From Bolinopsis microptera (Eukaryota; Ctenophora; Tentaculata; Lobata; Bolinopsidae), in the NCBI RefSeq assembly GCF_026151205.1, contig NC_087082.1, positions 5,525,908 to 5,589,907 on the forward strand: a stretch of DNA of 64,000 nucleotides, in the 5' to 3' direction. The position numbers and the translations under genes were made by a program. Shown in pieces: positions 1 to 9,555 of the stretch (positions within the stretch are counted from its first letter, which is position 1; the number at the start of each line of letters is the position of its first letter). Under the pieces are notes generated by a model. That model made no database searches and had not been told where the DNA came from. It saw only the letters and a program-made list of their open reading frames with translations.

Positions 1-338
1 AACGGGACCGTTTATAATCGCTTTATAATCGCCAAATAACGGTGGGTTTTATCAATAAGCGCTTTTTTAGCGTAAAAAAAGCGGTTATTACCGCTGATCA
101 CAAAAAATTAGTTATGGAAACTTGCCGATCAAACTATCAATCTACAGGCTATCGTCAAACATGTTGCAAGGCGTCATCTTCAGTGACATAAGCCCTAAAA
201 ATTGTAAAAAGTTAGTAAAACCCAAAATTCCTTTAAAAATCTGAACACTCTTAAACCAGGGCAGTTTATTAGATAAAATATTCAACAGGTTATATTATGT
301 AAGCTTCATATAATTATTATCTTTATTAACCTAATATT
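1..338. other. AT-rich non-coding DNA left of the palindrome
   Basis: No gene or named repeat is recognised. The segment ends with the short string TAACCTAATATTA just before the large palindrome. The same string recurs near 877-890 and 1014-1025, so it may mark edges of a dispersed element. Confidence 0.4.
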
Positions 339-669
339 AGTTATTTAGAATATATATTCGCATTTTATCCACACTATATTTACATTACACGTACAACGTG
401 ATATCGTTATCAGTGCAGTGTGTACAACACCAACTACACCGATCAATTGCCAATCTGCGAAACATTTAATTATTATTATCACTTCGAGATGGCCAGGCCA
501 GTTGAGTAGGCCTGGCCATCTCGAAGTGATAATAATAATTAAATGTTTCGCAGATTGGCAATTGATCGGTGTAGTTGGTGTTGTACACACTGCACTGATA
601 ACGATATCACGTTGTACGTGTAATGTAAATATAGTGTGGATAAAATGCGAATATATATTCTAAATAACT
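339..669. repeat. Long palindrome: 161-bp inverted repeat with 9-nt loop
   Basis: Positions 339-499 and 509-669 are reverse complements of each other, with no mismatch noticed by eye, around the spacer 500-508. Both strands therefore read nearly the same short open frame, which is a product of the symmetry and not a gene. A single strand would fold into a 161-bp hairpin. The lack of divergence between the arms suggests recent formation or ongoing arm-to-arm conversion. A 27-bp piece of the right arm starting at the loop recurs at about 851-878. It could be a foldback/MITE-type element; no transposase or clear target duplication is visible. Confidence 0.9.
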
Positions 670-739
670 GATAAAATGATATTCCACACAAAGCATGAAA
701 TTGTGCTGTATATGAGTGGTGATTTCGCTCTGAGAATCA

Positions 740-811
740 GGGTCAGTAGCTCAATTGGTAGAGCAAGAGACGCGAAATCTCGAGGTTCTGGGATCATTCC
801 CCAGTTGTCCC
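740..811 (+). tRNA. tRNA-like sequence, degenerate (tRNA pseudogene or SINE head)
   Basis: The acceptor arms 740-746 and about 805-811 pair at 6 of 7 positions. A D arm (GCTC/GAGC), a 4-of-5 anticodon stem, a 5-nt variable loop and a perfect T stem (CTGGG/CCCAG) follow in canonical order over 72 nt. The A-box-like TAGCTCAATTGG is good. The T loop and position 33 depart from consensus: the anticodon would read CGA (Ser), but there is no long variable arm as tRNA-Ser requires. A run of five T at 815-819 is a Pol III-type terminator. A functional tRNA is unlikely; a Pol III-transcribed SINE-like unit is a fair alternative. Confidence 0.5.
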
Positions 812-850
812 TAGTTTTTCAGAGTTAATCATCACATATAGACAGCATGA

Positions 851-880
851 GAGTAGGCCTGGCCATCTCGAAGTGATAAC
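851..880 (+). repeat. Copy of the palindrome's right inner arm
   Basis: GAGTAGGCCTGGCCATCTCG and the following AAGTGATA repeat positions 504-531 of the palindrome. The copy is followed by AACCTAATATT, similar to the DNA that precedes the palindrome. The palindrome, the tRNA-like unit and this fragment may belong to one composite element. Confidence 0.7.
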
Positions 881-1235
881 CTAATATTTATTAAGCTTAA
901 TAACACATTCTATTTATATTATCCGAACATAATACTACACTTTAACATCGACACTATAACAATACATAATGCAATCTCCAATCCAGTAGTTCGCAGATTG
1001 TTCCTAACCAGATAACCTAATATTAACTAACATATTATATCACGTGGTAGTGAGTATCACGTGATATTGGTAAAATACACGTATTTTATCAAGTTAACAC
1101 ATAATATTAGACGTATTATGTGCATAATTTGTACAGATAATTCGTTATTCAGACAATATAGAACTCTATTACGGGTGCCGTATTACAAATTATATACTTT
1201 AGATAGAGTGGTTGCACCAAATTATACAATACGAT
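881..1235. other. AT-rich non-coding DNA
   Basis: No coding signal is recognised. Short open frames here lack any recognisable domain and run into the minisatellite at 1236. Confidence 0.4.
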
Positions 1236-1645
1236 CTCTAGAACTGTACAGTGTGAGACAGTGCACAGTGAGCATACCTCAAACTGTACAGTGTAAGACA
1301 GTGCACAGTGAGTATACCTCAAACTGTACATTGTAAGACAGTGCACAGTGAGTATACCTCAAACTGTACAGTGTGAGACAGTGCACAGTGAGTATACCTC
1401 AAACTGTACAGTGTGAGACAGTGCACAGTGAGTATACCTCAAACTGTACAGTGTGAGACAGTGCACAGTGAGTATACCTCAACCTGTACAGTGTAAGACA
1501 GTGCACAGTGAGTATACCTCAAACTGTACAGTGTGAGACAGTGCACAGTGAGTATACCTCAAACTGTACAGTGTGAGACAGTGCACAGTGAGTATACCTC
1601 AACCTGCACAGTGTAAGACAGTGCACAGTGAGCATACCTCAAACT
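1236..1645 (+). repeat. 40-bp minisatellite, about 10 copies
   Basis: Tandem units built on CTGTACAGTGTGAGACAGTG followed by CACAGTGAGTATACCTCAAA repeat every 40 bp. Copies differ by a few substitutions (GTGAGACA/GTAAGACA, AGTATA/AGCATA). Each unit carries the partial palindromes CTGTACAG and GTGCAC. Open frames crossing the array follow from the repeat and are not taken as genes. Confidence 0.92.
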
Positions 1646-4576
1646 CCGGAGCGAGTGTTCTGTGTAGATCGTACTGTGTAGATTGTATTGTATAATGTAC
1701 ACTGTAAATCTGCTTGGTATCAAGTAAAATAGCTGTGTTGTATTTACAAGATCTTGATTGTTATTTATAAACTCGTGTGATTACAATATCTTGTTCTATT
1801 ACATATTATGAAGATCATGTACAAGGAAGCTATATAACGATATTATAATATTATTACGTTATAATATTACTAATATTACTATAAATTTATAATATTACTA
1901 TATTACAGGTCGTCAACACTTAGTAATGAAAATACTGTAAACTCCTGTTCAGTTAAAGTAAAGCAGCCTGCACGGACTAGAGAAAGTAACGCAAAATAAG
2001 GAGGTAGAAAGGGAGCTGAATGTGTATTATTAGTAGTTTTAACTTAGAAATAATACATTATGTGAATAATTAGTGGTTTTAACTAAGAAATAATACATAA
2101 TTTAAACTTTGACTACTGTGTAGAACCCACTGTAATTCACCTTTAAACGGTAATCTGTAATCATTGATCGAGAAAGTAATCAGGAATCTACTATATAATA
2201 ATCAGTATTAAGTATCGTAATCAGAATATTATTGCTATTGTGCTATTTATTCTAATTTTCTAATAATCAGCGAAGAAGACAGCTTGGTATAATAATTACA
2301 GTGATAAAATCAGCTCAGAGTGATAATTATTTGATTATTAATAAAACTCCAGAATCAGAAGTGAATCAGAAAATATGATAGTAATAATTCATTATAATTT
2401 ATAATTTAGTTAAATAGTTGTACTAAATAAGTATAAAGTTGTACTAAATAAGGGACTCTTACCCTGTTCTCTTCTGAGCTGATATAAATCTGAGAATAGG
2501 AACAAAAAGTGAGTATAATGAAATAACCGAATAAGATTAACAGGGTAGAGAATAATACGATCTGGCGACTAATCATAAATATCCAATCACTCCTCGTGAC
2601 TTGTCAACATGTTCACTTTACCTTATATGGTAGTGAAACTATGGTAACATAGTAGTGTTACTATGGTAACAGTGCCATAATATATCGGGACATAATTCCC
2701 ACACATCTGCATCTACTAATAGTCCAGCCATGATGGTGTCTTATCAGGATGGTACAATATGCCGGGTCCTTAGCTTTGAAAGTCCGAATTTGCAGTTAAG
2801 GACCCGGACTGTTTGAACTCAGTATCGATCTTACGACGATTACTCGCAGTCCGCAGAGCTCTTCAAGGTTTTTAAGACATAAATGTTTTAAGTTAATTGC
2901 TGTCCTGAAATCTGACAAGGCTATGTTATAATTTAACCAATATATGTATTACATAATATTAGTAAAATTATAAGTAGCTAATTTAGATGTCCTGGTGTGA
3001 CTCTTAGTTAAGGAATTTAAAGAATGCAGCTTAAAACCTCCCTAAGGAACAGGAATATCAGAGACACTCTAACTTGATTGGCTCATTTATCTATAAGTAC
3101 TTATATCTACTATTATATTATTATGTCTAACATGATCAAGTTGTAGTGTTTATTGGTAGCCAGGTATTCTGTGAAGTGTTTATTAAACCAATATGTAATA
3201 TGACTTGTTACTAGTACGACAAGACACAAGTACTCTTTAGTCGGATAACCAGTATAAGTATAGTGATAGTAAAGTAATAGAGATCTTATTACCATAATTA
3301 TGTGGTATGTTATGTGGTATGTTATGTGGTATGTTATTACCAGGATCAGATGGGATTAGAATATTATACCTAGTTCAGTGGTAAACAGTCCAACATATCT
3401 TGTTACCATTATCATATCTTGTATATTATGTTACTACTTATACTATACGGTGTACTGTACACTGTACACTGTACAGCTAGATTTTTAAACTATACCCCAT
3501 TGTAGCTAGATGTAGTGTATATTGTATACCTCTACCCTATACACTGTAGTAATACATTGTAGTAGCACTGTAATAAGTGTTGACAGTATGCAGCTTAACC
3601 ACACCTTCACACGCAATAATAATGTGTCATTCTTCTTTCATTAATTAAGTTATGAAACATTGAACAAAAGATAGCGTCCAGATTGTGCGAAATGTTTTAG
3701 AAAATACAGTAAGTTATTAGTCTGATATTTAATAAAATATTTAAACCGCACTTATTAAATGCTTAGTTATATAATTACAAATCAGCTGAAAGAGATTTAA
3801 AAAGTTCTCTAGTTTCTAGGTTCTGCATGTCAACAAGTTGTGCTGCACAATTTAAAGTGTGCAAATAATGTCAATCGTGCTGTTGTCATGTAACCTTATA
3901 TTATGGTAGTGTAACTATGGTTACATAACCTTATATGGTAGTGTAACTATGGTTACATAACCTTATATGGTAGTGTAACTATGGTTTTAAACTAATTACA
4001 ACACTATAAATCTATCACATTTATTGAGTATCATGTAATGGAATGGAAAAGTTTTAACCAGGTGTAGCGGCTACTGGCTACACTGTAGCCAGTCCACACC
4101 CTGCTCCGTAATATGAAAAATTTGTATTAATTCTAGATGAAAAGCTCGAATATAAAGTAATTCTTTACAATTTTAAAGTATGAAAAGAGCATGACATCTC
4201 AATCGCACTGTTTTGATTATAATCTTTACAATTACAGTACAGTACAGTTAAAAGACTTTGGATGTGTCAACGGGCAGCATTGTCTCAAGTATAGATTTAT
4301 AAATTTTATACATATATTATAAATTATATATAATAATACATATAATAACTTTATACATTATAATAAGTAAAACCAGCGTTAAAACGAAGGTTACACTAAA
4401 GATCCAGCTAATATCATTCGCGTTGGTGAGGTTTAACAAGTCCAACTAAAATAGAGTTTAATGCTCGCCATGTTTGAAGAAATGTACCCATCACTAACTC
4501 TAGTTACTACTACTACTCTCTTAGTGATGTGTGTTGTGTAGAGCTGTTTAACACTGCCCCTACAACTGTTGTGAGC
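1646..4576. other. Gene-free AT-rich region with small repeats
   Basis: No gene is recognised. Visible items are a 13-bp triplication (TATGTGGTATGTT) at about 3301-3337, tandem CTGTACA/ACTGTACA blocks near 3450-3475, and copies of a TATGGTAGTGTAACTATGGTTAC unit at about 2628-2672 and three in tandem at 3896-3986. The last unit is related to the splice-site-bearing repeat in the ValRS introns far downstream (51.2-52.35 kb). Confidence 0.5.
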
Positions 4577-4699
4577 TGTTGTGGCACCTAGTATAGTTGT
4601 GGCACCTAGTATAGTTGTGGCACATAGTATAGTTGTGGCACATAGTATAGTTGTGGCACATAGTATAGTTGTGGCACCTAGTATAGTTGTGGCACATAG
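4577..4699 (+). repeat. 18-bp minisatellite left of the LINE
   Basis: About seven copies of TTGTGGCACATAGTATAG, with CACCTAG variants. The array stops at 4699, where LINE-like 5' sequence begins, and the same unit resumes at about 8604 just after the LINE stop codon. Confidence 0.88.
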
Positions 4700-7600
4700 T
4701 TTTGGTCTTCCAATGGTTGTGTGAAGCGCAGGTGACCCAAAGCGTCACCGCTGGATAGAGACCCTGGATCTGCCTGCAGCAGCCAGAACCTCGAAAAAGG
4801 GCTACTCCGTTGGTGCCCTTTTCCAGTACCACATCGAACAGCAAGATGAAGCCTCTCCACAACAAGTCCTATCCTGATACCTCCTCGTGGTGAAGACTGG
4901 AAACTGGATGAACAGTGGTGATCTCCAGGCTAAAGGCAGCGAAGGGCGACGGGAGGCTCACTGACCCCCGCGGATTTCAATTATTGGATCACATAATTGT
5001 CTCCTAACTCTAAACCTCAAGAGAAGAGAGGTGCAGAGAATCAGTGACTCCCCCGGCTGTGGAGTGAACAGTAGCTAAAGAGGTATTGGCCGTTTGCCTC
5101 TGACCTTGTTTCTATGACCCAGGTAAACTGGACCACGCTCTGGTAACAGGATCGGCCCCCCATGCCTGGGGTAACGAGGTAGTCAGGGGGAAGGTTAGCT
5201 CCCGTAAAAGTGGAGCCTTGGCTCACACTCTAATCTCCCTAAGCTTTGGGACAAAAGCGTATAGTCATTTACTGGAATTGGTGAAGAAAGAAGAAATAAT
5301 ACAACGACAGGACATCATCACAAAACCCACTCTTACTGATTAGTAGCAACAAGTGTTCTAGCGGAAGTTGTTACTCACGTGGCCAAGATGGATAAGTCAT
5401 TTAACGCTCAAGTGGCGCCCGGCGTTAAGTAGGTGTCTCACTTCGCCTGATGTGCAGGGGACTGCGCATGAGACACCAGCCATTGAAAAGTTTGATGATG
5501 TCTTATAATAACACTAGGGTTAAAGTCCCTACCACTGATTTAGATGTCGGAGGGGACCGGATTGATGACTCTCTCACCCTAAAACTCCCTAGGAGAGGGG
5601 TGACAGATGATATGCCGGCTCCTTCACCCGGCACAAAAAATAACATAAAACAACAAAAAAAGGATGGGGATGCATTGGTTTCTTGTAGTGAGGTAGCTCT
5701 AGTAGGGACATTTAATGTCCGAACTGCTAGAGAAGGTTACAAGCGCCTTGAACTCGTGACTCAGTTTCTGGAGAGTGGCATGGAGATCCTTGGGATCCAA
5801 GAACATAGGATTGTCCACCAGGAACCGATCAAGATCGAAAAGTTCAAGGAGGGGGTTAGCTTGGTAACTGTTTCAGCATGGAGGAATGGAGCAGGAGCAG
5901 CCACTGGTGGAGTGGGCTTTCTGCTGACTAGAAGAGCATACAGCGCAATCAGCCTCATTAAACCCTATGGCTCAAGGGTGCTGACTATCTCTTTCAACGG
6001 AAATCCCAGACTCACAACTATAACTGCCTATAGTCCTACCGAGGCAGCACTAGTTGAAGAAGCGGAGGATTTCCATAACACCCTTAGACAGGCTATGAAT
6101 GATGTGCCAGCGCACCACCTGCTGATCACAGAGGGAGATATGAACGCCCGGCTTGGAAAGGAGAGTGAAGAAGATTCCCGTTGGTACTTTCATACTCGTA
6201 CCAATCGGAATGGAGAGCTACTGAGAGACACTGCCCTGGAGTGTGATATGGAAATTACCAATATCCGCTTCAGAAAGAAGGTCAACAAGAGGTGGACCTT
6301 CTTATCCGATGGGACACTTAACAAAGGTCAGATTGACTATATCCTCATACGGCGGAAGTGGAAAAACTCATTAAAGAACACTGAAGTTTACAACACTTTT
6401 CAGTCGTTGGGATCTGATCACAGAGTTGTAGTGTGTAAGATCAAAGTTAGCTTTAGGAAAGGACACAGGCCTCCGAAAAAAGTTAACTATGATTATAGTG
6501 CCCTGAAGTCGGATGGTGAGCTTCAAAAAAAGTATGCAATTGAAGTTCGGAATAGATTCTCTGGCCTGGTAGAGGAGGATGATGGGGCCACTGAAAGCTA
6601 CGGGAAGCTTATGGTTGCTATTGAGGCGGCAAACAAGAGCCTTCTGCCAAAGAAGACTCGACAAAAGCAGATTGACCCCTCAAGTGACCCAAGAGTGGAC
6701 AGTGCAAGGAGGGGACTGTTCTTGGCCAAGGACCAATACCATCAGGAGCCTTGTGAGGAGAAGAGAGAGGAAGTCGCCACTAAAAAGGATTTGTTAAAGG
6801 CCTGCTACAAAGAGGTAGAGGAGGAGATCCTGAAAGGAAAGATCAGGAAAGTTGAGGATACTGCTGATCGTTGTAAGAACAAGGAAAGCTGGAAGCTTGT
6901 CAACGATATTTCAGGGAGGACAAATCCCAGCTGTGGACTCGTGGAAGGGGGCAGCTCAACAGAACGTCTCGAGAACTGGAGGAAGTACTTCCCTGGATTA
7001 CTTGGACAGCCACCCACAGTCCCTGACAATAGTATTCCGATCAGGAATATACACCCTCCACTGAATATAGAGGATGGCCCGTTCACCATTGAGGAACTAC
7101 GTCTTGCCAAAAAGCAGATAGTAGAAGGCAAAGCTTATGGTGATGATGGTATCTCACCTGAAGTGATGAAGAGGGTGGACATCGATGACGTCATCCTGAA
7201 GTTCTGCAACGATGCATTATGTGATGGTCTCATGCCCGATCAATGGAAGCTCAGCAATATTGTTCCTGTGCCAAAGAAAGGGGACCTCACTAAGACCGAC
7301 AACTACAGAGGAATATCTCTGACATCGATAGTCAGTAAAACTCTGAACAAAATGTTGCTGAACAGGATGAAGCCAAGTCTTGAGGAAGTTTTAAGGGACA
7401 ACCAGAATGGCTTTAGACCTGGGCGCTCTACAACATCGCACATCCTTGCTCTACGAAGAATTATGGAGGGTGCTAGAGCCAAAAATCTTAAGGCCACCAT
7501 GGTTTTCATTGATTTCAAAAAGGCGTTCGATAGTGTGCATAGAGGTTTGCTCATAAAGATATTGAAAGCATATGGCATACCAGAAGCCATAGTGCGGCTC

Positions 7601-8603
7601 ATTGAGGGTATCTATACGAGCACAAAGGCTAAAGTAGTTACAGCCGATGGTATAACAGAAATTTTTGATATCCTGGCTGGAGTACTGCAAGGAGACACTC
7701 TAGCCCCGTACTTGTTCATTATCGTGATTGACTATATCATGACAGTGACTATAGACGATGATGACTCGGACTCTGGGTTCACTCTCAGGCCTGCACGGAG
7801 TAGAAGGATTGGTGCCGAGAAGATCGCAGACGTCGAGTTTGCAGATGATGTTGCCCTTATCACTGATACCATTGAAGGGGCAAAACTACTCCTGGACAGG
7901 CTTGAGAAAGCAGCACTGAGTGTTGGGCTAGCCATGAACGGCACTAAAACTAAGTTCATGACTCTGAACATGACAGAGGAGGCGAGCAGTCTTAATAGCT
8001 GTTCTGGAAACCAGCTGGAAAAGGTGACAGACTTTGTTTACCTTGGAGCTTGGATAGCAACAACAGAGAGGGACCTGCGGGTCAGAAAAGCTAAGGCTTG
8101 GGCAGCTTGCCACAAGCTAAAGAAGATGTGGAAGTCTGACCTTAGAAGAGGACTAAAGATCCGTCTATTTGTTGCTACTGTGGAGTCAATACTTCTTTAT
8201 GGTTCTGAGACGTGGACGTTGACAGAGCAATTGAAGAAACGCATTGATGGCTGCTACACTAGAATGCTAAGGATGGCACTTAATGTGGATTGGAAGCAGC
8301 GAAAAACCAACAAAGAAGTCTATGGCAACCTACCGAGAGCAACCATGAAGATCCAAGAGCGCAGGATGCGACTAGCAGGCCATATCCACCGGCACCCAGA
8401 ACTAGTCGCAAACCGCTTGCTACTCTGGGAACCAACTCATGGGGTGCGGAGTAGGGGGAGACCAGCCATGACCTATGTTGATAGCCTACGAGCTGACACG
8501 GGTCTCAACGACACTGGAGAAATGGGCGGACTTATGGCGGATAGAGTTTTATGGAGACAGCGCATCAATACTCGGACGCTGAAGCCGCCTTAAGTCAAGT
8601 AAG
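4700..8603 (+). mobile_element. Apparently full-length LINE (non-LTR retrotransposon)
   Basis: The element spans a GC-richer untranslated leader (4700-5449), one long open frame (5450-8593) and almost no 3' UTR. Both sides are flanked by the same 18-bp minisatellite. Either it inserted into an existing array, which hides any target duplication, or the right-hand array grew from the short-repeat tail typical of several LINE clades. Base composition is clearly higher in GC than the surrounding DNA. The protein is of the endonuclease/reverse-transcriptase type common in invertebrate genomes and close in style to RTE/L2-like elements; the exact clade needs a tree. Confidence 0.85.
5450..8593 (+). 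CDS. LINE endonuclease/reverse transcriptase, 1047 aa, intact frame
   Basis: This enzyme nicks chromosomal DNA and reverse-transcribes its own RNA at the nick. The apurinic-type endonuclease lies at about residues 82-340: TFNVRT, GIQEHR, GDMNARLG, QIDYILIRR and LGSDHRVV supply the metal- and DNA-binding set. The reverse transcriptase follows at about 540-830: DDGISPEVMK, VPVPKKGD, NYRGISLTS, FRPGRST, FIDFKKAFDSV, GVLQGDTLAPYLF and the catalytic FADD near residue 797. The C-terminal part contains LLYGSETWTLTE, RMRLAGHIHRHPEL and a terminal RGRPAMTYVDSL block seen in this type of element. No interruption is seen over 3.1 kb, so the copy is young and could be active. Start taken at the first ATG; an ATG at 5468 is also possible. 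No separate ORF1 is visible. Confidence 0.93.
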   Translation: MCRGLRMRHQPLKSLMMSYNNTRVKVPTTDLDVGGDRIDDSLTLKLPRRGVTDDMPAPSPGTKNNIKQQKKDGDALVSCSEVALVGTFNVRTAREGYKRLELVTQFLESGMEILGIQEHRIVHQEPIKIEKFKEGVSLVTVSAWRNGAGAATGGVGFLLTRRAYSAISLIKPYGSRVLTISFNGNPRLTTITAYSPTEAALVEEAEDFHNTLRQAMNDVPAHHLLITEGDMNARLGKESEEDSRWYFHTRTNRNGELLRDTALECDMEITNIRFRKKVNKRWTFLSDGTLNKGQIDYILIRRKWKNSLKNTEVYNTFQSLGSDHRVVVCKIKVSFRKGHRPPKKVNYDYSALKSDGELQKKYAIEVRNRFSGLVEEDDGATESYGKLMVAIEAANKSLLPKKTRQKQIDPSSDPRVDSARRGLFLAKDQYHQEPCEEKREEVATKKDLLKACYKEVEEEILKGKIRKVEDTADRCKNKESWKLVNDISGRTNPSCGLVEGGSSTERLENWRKYFPGLLGQPPTVPDNSIPIRNIHPPLNIEDGPFTIEELRLAKKQIVEGKAYGDDGISPEVMKRVDIDDVILKFCNDALCDGLMPDQWKLSNIVPVPKKGDLTKTDNYRGISLTSIVSKTLNKMLLNRMKPSLEEVLRDNQNGFRPGRSTTSHILALRRIMEGARAKNLKATMVFIDFKKAFDSVHRGLLIKILKAYGIPEAIVRLIEGIYTSTKAKVVTADGITEIFDILAGVLQGDTLAPYLFIIVIDYIMTVTIDDDDSDSGFTLRPARSRRIGAEKIADVEFADDVALITDTIEGAKLLLDRLEKAALSVGLAMNGTKTKFMTLNMTEEASSLNSCSGNQLEKVTDFVYLGAWIATTERDLRVRKAKAWAACHKLKKMWKSDLRRGLKIRLFVATVESILLYGSETWTLTEQLKKRIDGCYTRMLRMALNVDWKQRKTNKEVYGNLPRATMKIQERRMRLAGHIHRHPELVANRLLLWEPTHGVRSRGRPAMTYVDSLRADTGLNDTGEMGGLMADRVLWRQRINTRTLKPP

Positions 8604-8850
8604 TCACATAGTATAGTTGTGGCACATAGTATAGTTGTGGCACATAGTATAGTTGTGGCACATAGTATTATAGTTGTGGCTCAGCTAGTTGTAGCTGAGT
8701 GGCACCTAGCTAGCTGTTGTGGCACCTAGTATTATAGTTGTGGCTCAGCTAGTTGTAGCTGAGTGGCACCTAGCTAGCTGTTGTGGCACCTAGTATTATA
8801 GTTGTGGCTCAGCTAGTTGTAGCTGAGTGGCACCTTGTATAGTTGTGGCT
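8604..8850 (+). repeat. Minisatellite right of the LINE (18-bp and 64-bp units)
   Basis: Three to four 18-bp TTGTGGCACATAGTATAG units are followed by three 64-bp higher-order units. Each 64-bp unit carries the inverted pair GGCTCAGCTA / TAGCTGAGTGGC. The 64-bp unit appears to have grown out of the 18-bp unit by insertion of the hairpin. Confidence 0.85.
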
Positions 8851-9420
8851 ATATGATTATTTATTATTAGTTGTAGCTGAGTCAGCACAGTCAGTACTAA
8901 ACTGTTTGTAGAGATAGTTCATGTTGTTATCCAGTACCGTGAAAAGTTAATATTTTACAGCAGTTGACGGCGAACTTCATGTTTATTAAATCTTTATTAA
9001 CAAACCAGGATATAAACACCACACCAGTTTAAAAAAAGGCAATTAATGTACAACATGTAATTGGTGGAAAGTGCAAACCGCGGCTTAACACAATTACGTC
9101 CGTGTTATGACATGGATATAGCTGAATACATAACATATAGCTAAATACATGCGATTATATATGCGATTATACATGCGATTATACATTATACAGGGGGGCT
9201 AAAAGTCAGTACCCATACGTTGGCCTTAATAGCTAAATCACTGAGTGCCCAATTGAAATAATTCTTTCTGGTATGACTTACTACCACCACTGGTTCGAGG
9301 AATTTGTCAACTCGAAAAATATTCGTGTTCATTTTATACATCAGTTGTATAAGTACAAGAGCCCCCACATCCAGAAAGTTTTATATTTCCTCCCAGATGC
9401 GTTTTTTTCTAAATTCTGTG
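8851..9420. other. Non-coding DNA with short AT repeats
   Basis: No gene recognised. A small tandem set of CATGCGATTATA-like units sits at about 9148-9190. Confidence 0.4.
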
Positions 9421-9426
9421 GCCCGC

Positions 9427-9555
9427 TTCCTTCGCTCGCAAGTTTGGGGAGGGGGCTGTCTGCGAGCGAAGTGGCAGGGGTCTGGGGGCGCAGCCCCCAG
9501 CGGGGTCCAGGGACGGAGCCCCTTGGCGGGGGCTAGGGGGCGCAGCCCCCCGGAA
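9427..9555. repeat. Cluster of GC-rich hairpins
   Basis: Four inverted repeats follow one another in a strongly GC-rich island: TTCGCTCGCA with TGCGAGCGAA (9431-9440, 9461-9470), CTGGGGGCGCAGCCCCCAG (9482-9500), GGGGTCCAGGGACGGAGCCCC (9502-9522) and GGGGGCGCAGCCCCC (9536-9550). Similar GC-rich hairpin strings occur as dispersed non-coding repeats in many organelle and eukaryotic genomes. No gene is implied. Confidence 0.8.

Noticed and set aside
345-663. Two near-identical 81-residue open frames on opposite strands
   Set aside because: They are produced by the palindrome; both strands read the same sequence and there is no domain.
740-811. Functional tRNA-Ser(CGA)
   Set aside because: No long variable arm, altered position 33 and T loop; kept only as a tRNA-like element.
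4560-4865. Minus-strand frame with repeated MCHNYT units
   Set aside because: It reads the 18-bp minisatellite and the LINE leader; no independent support.
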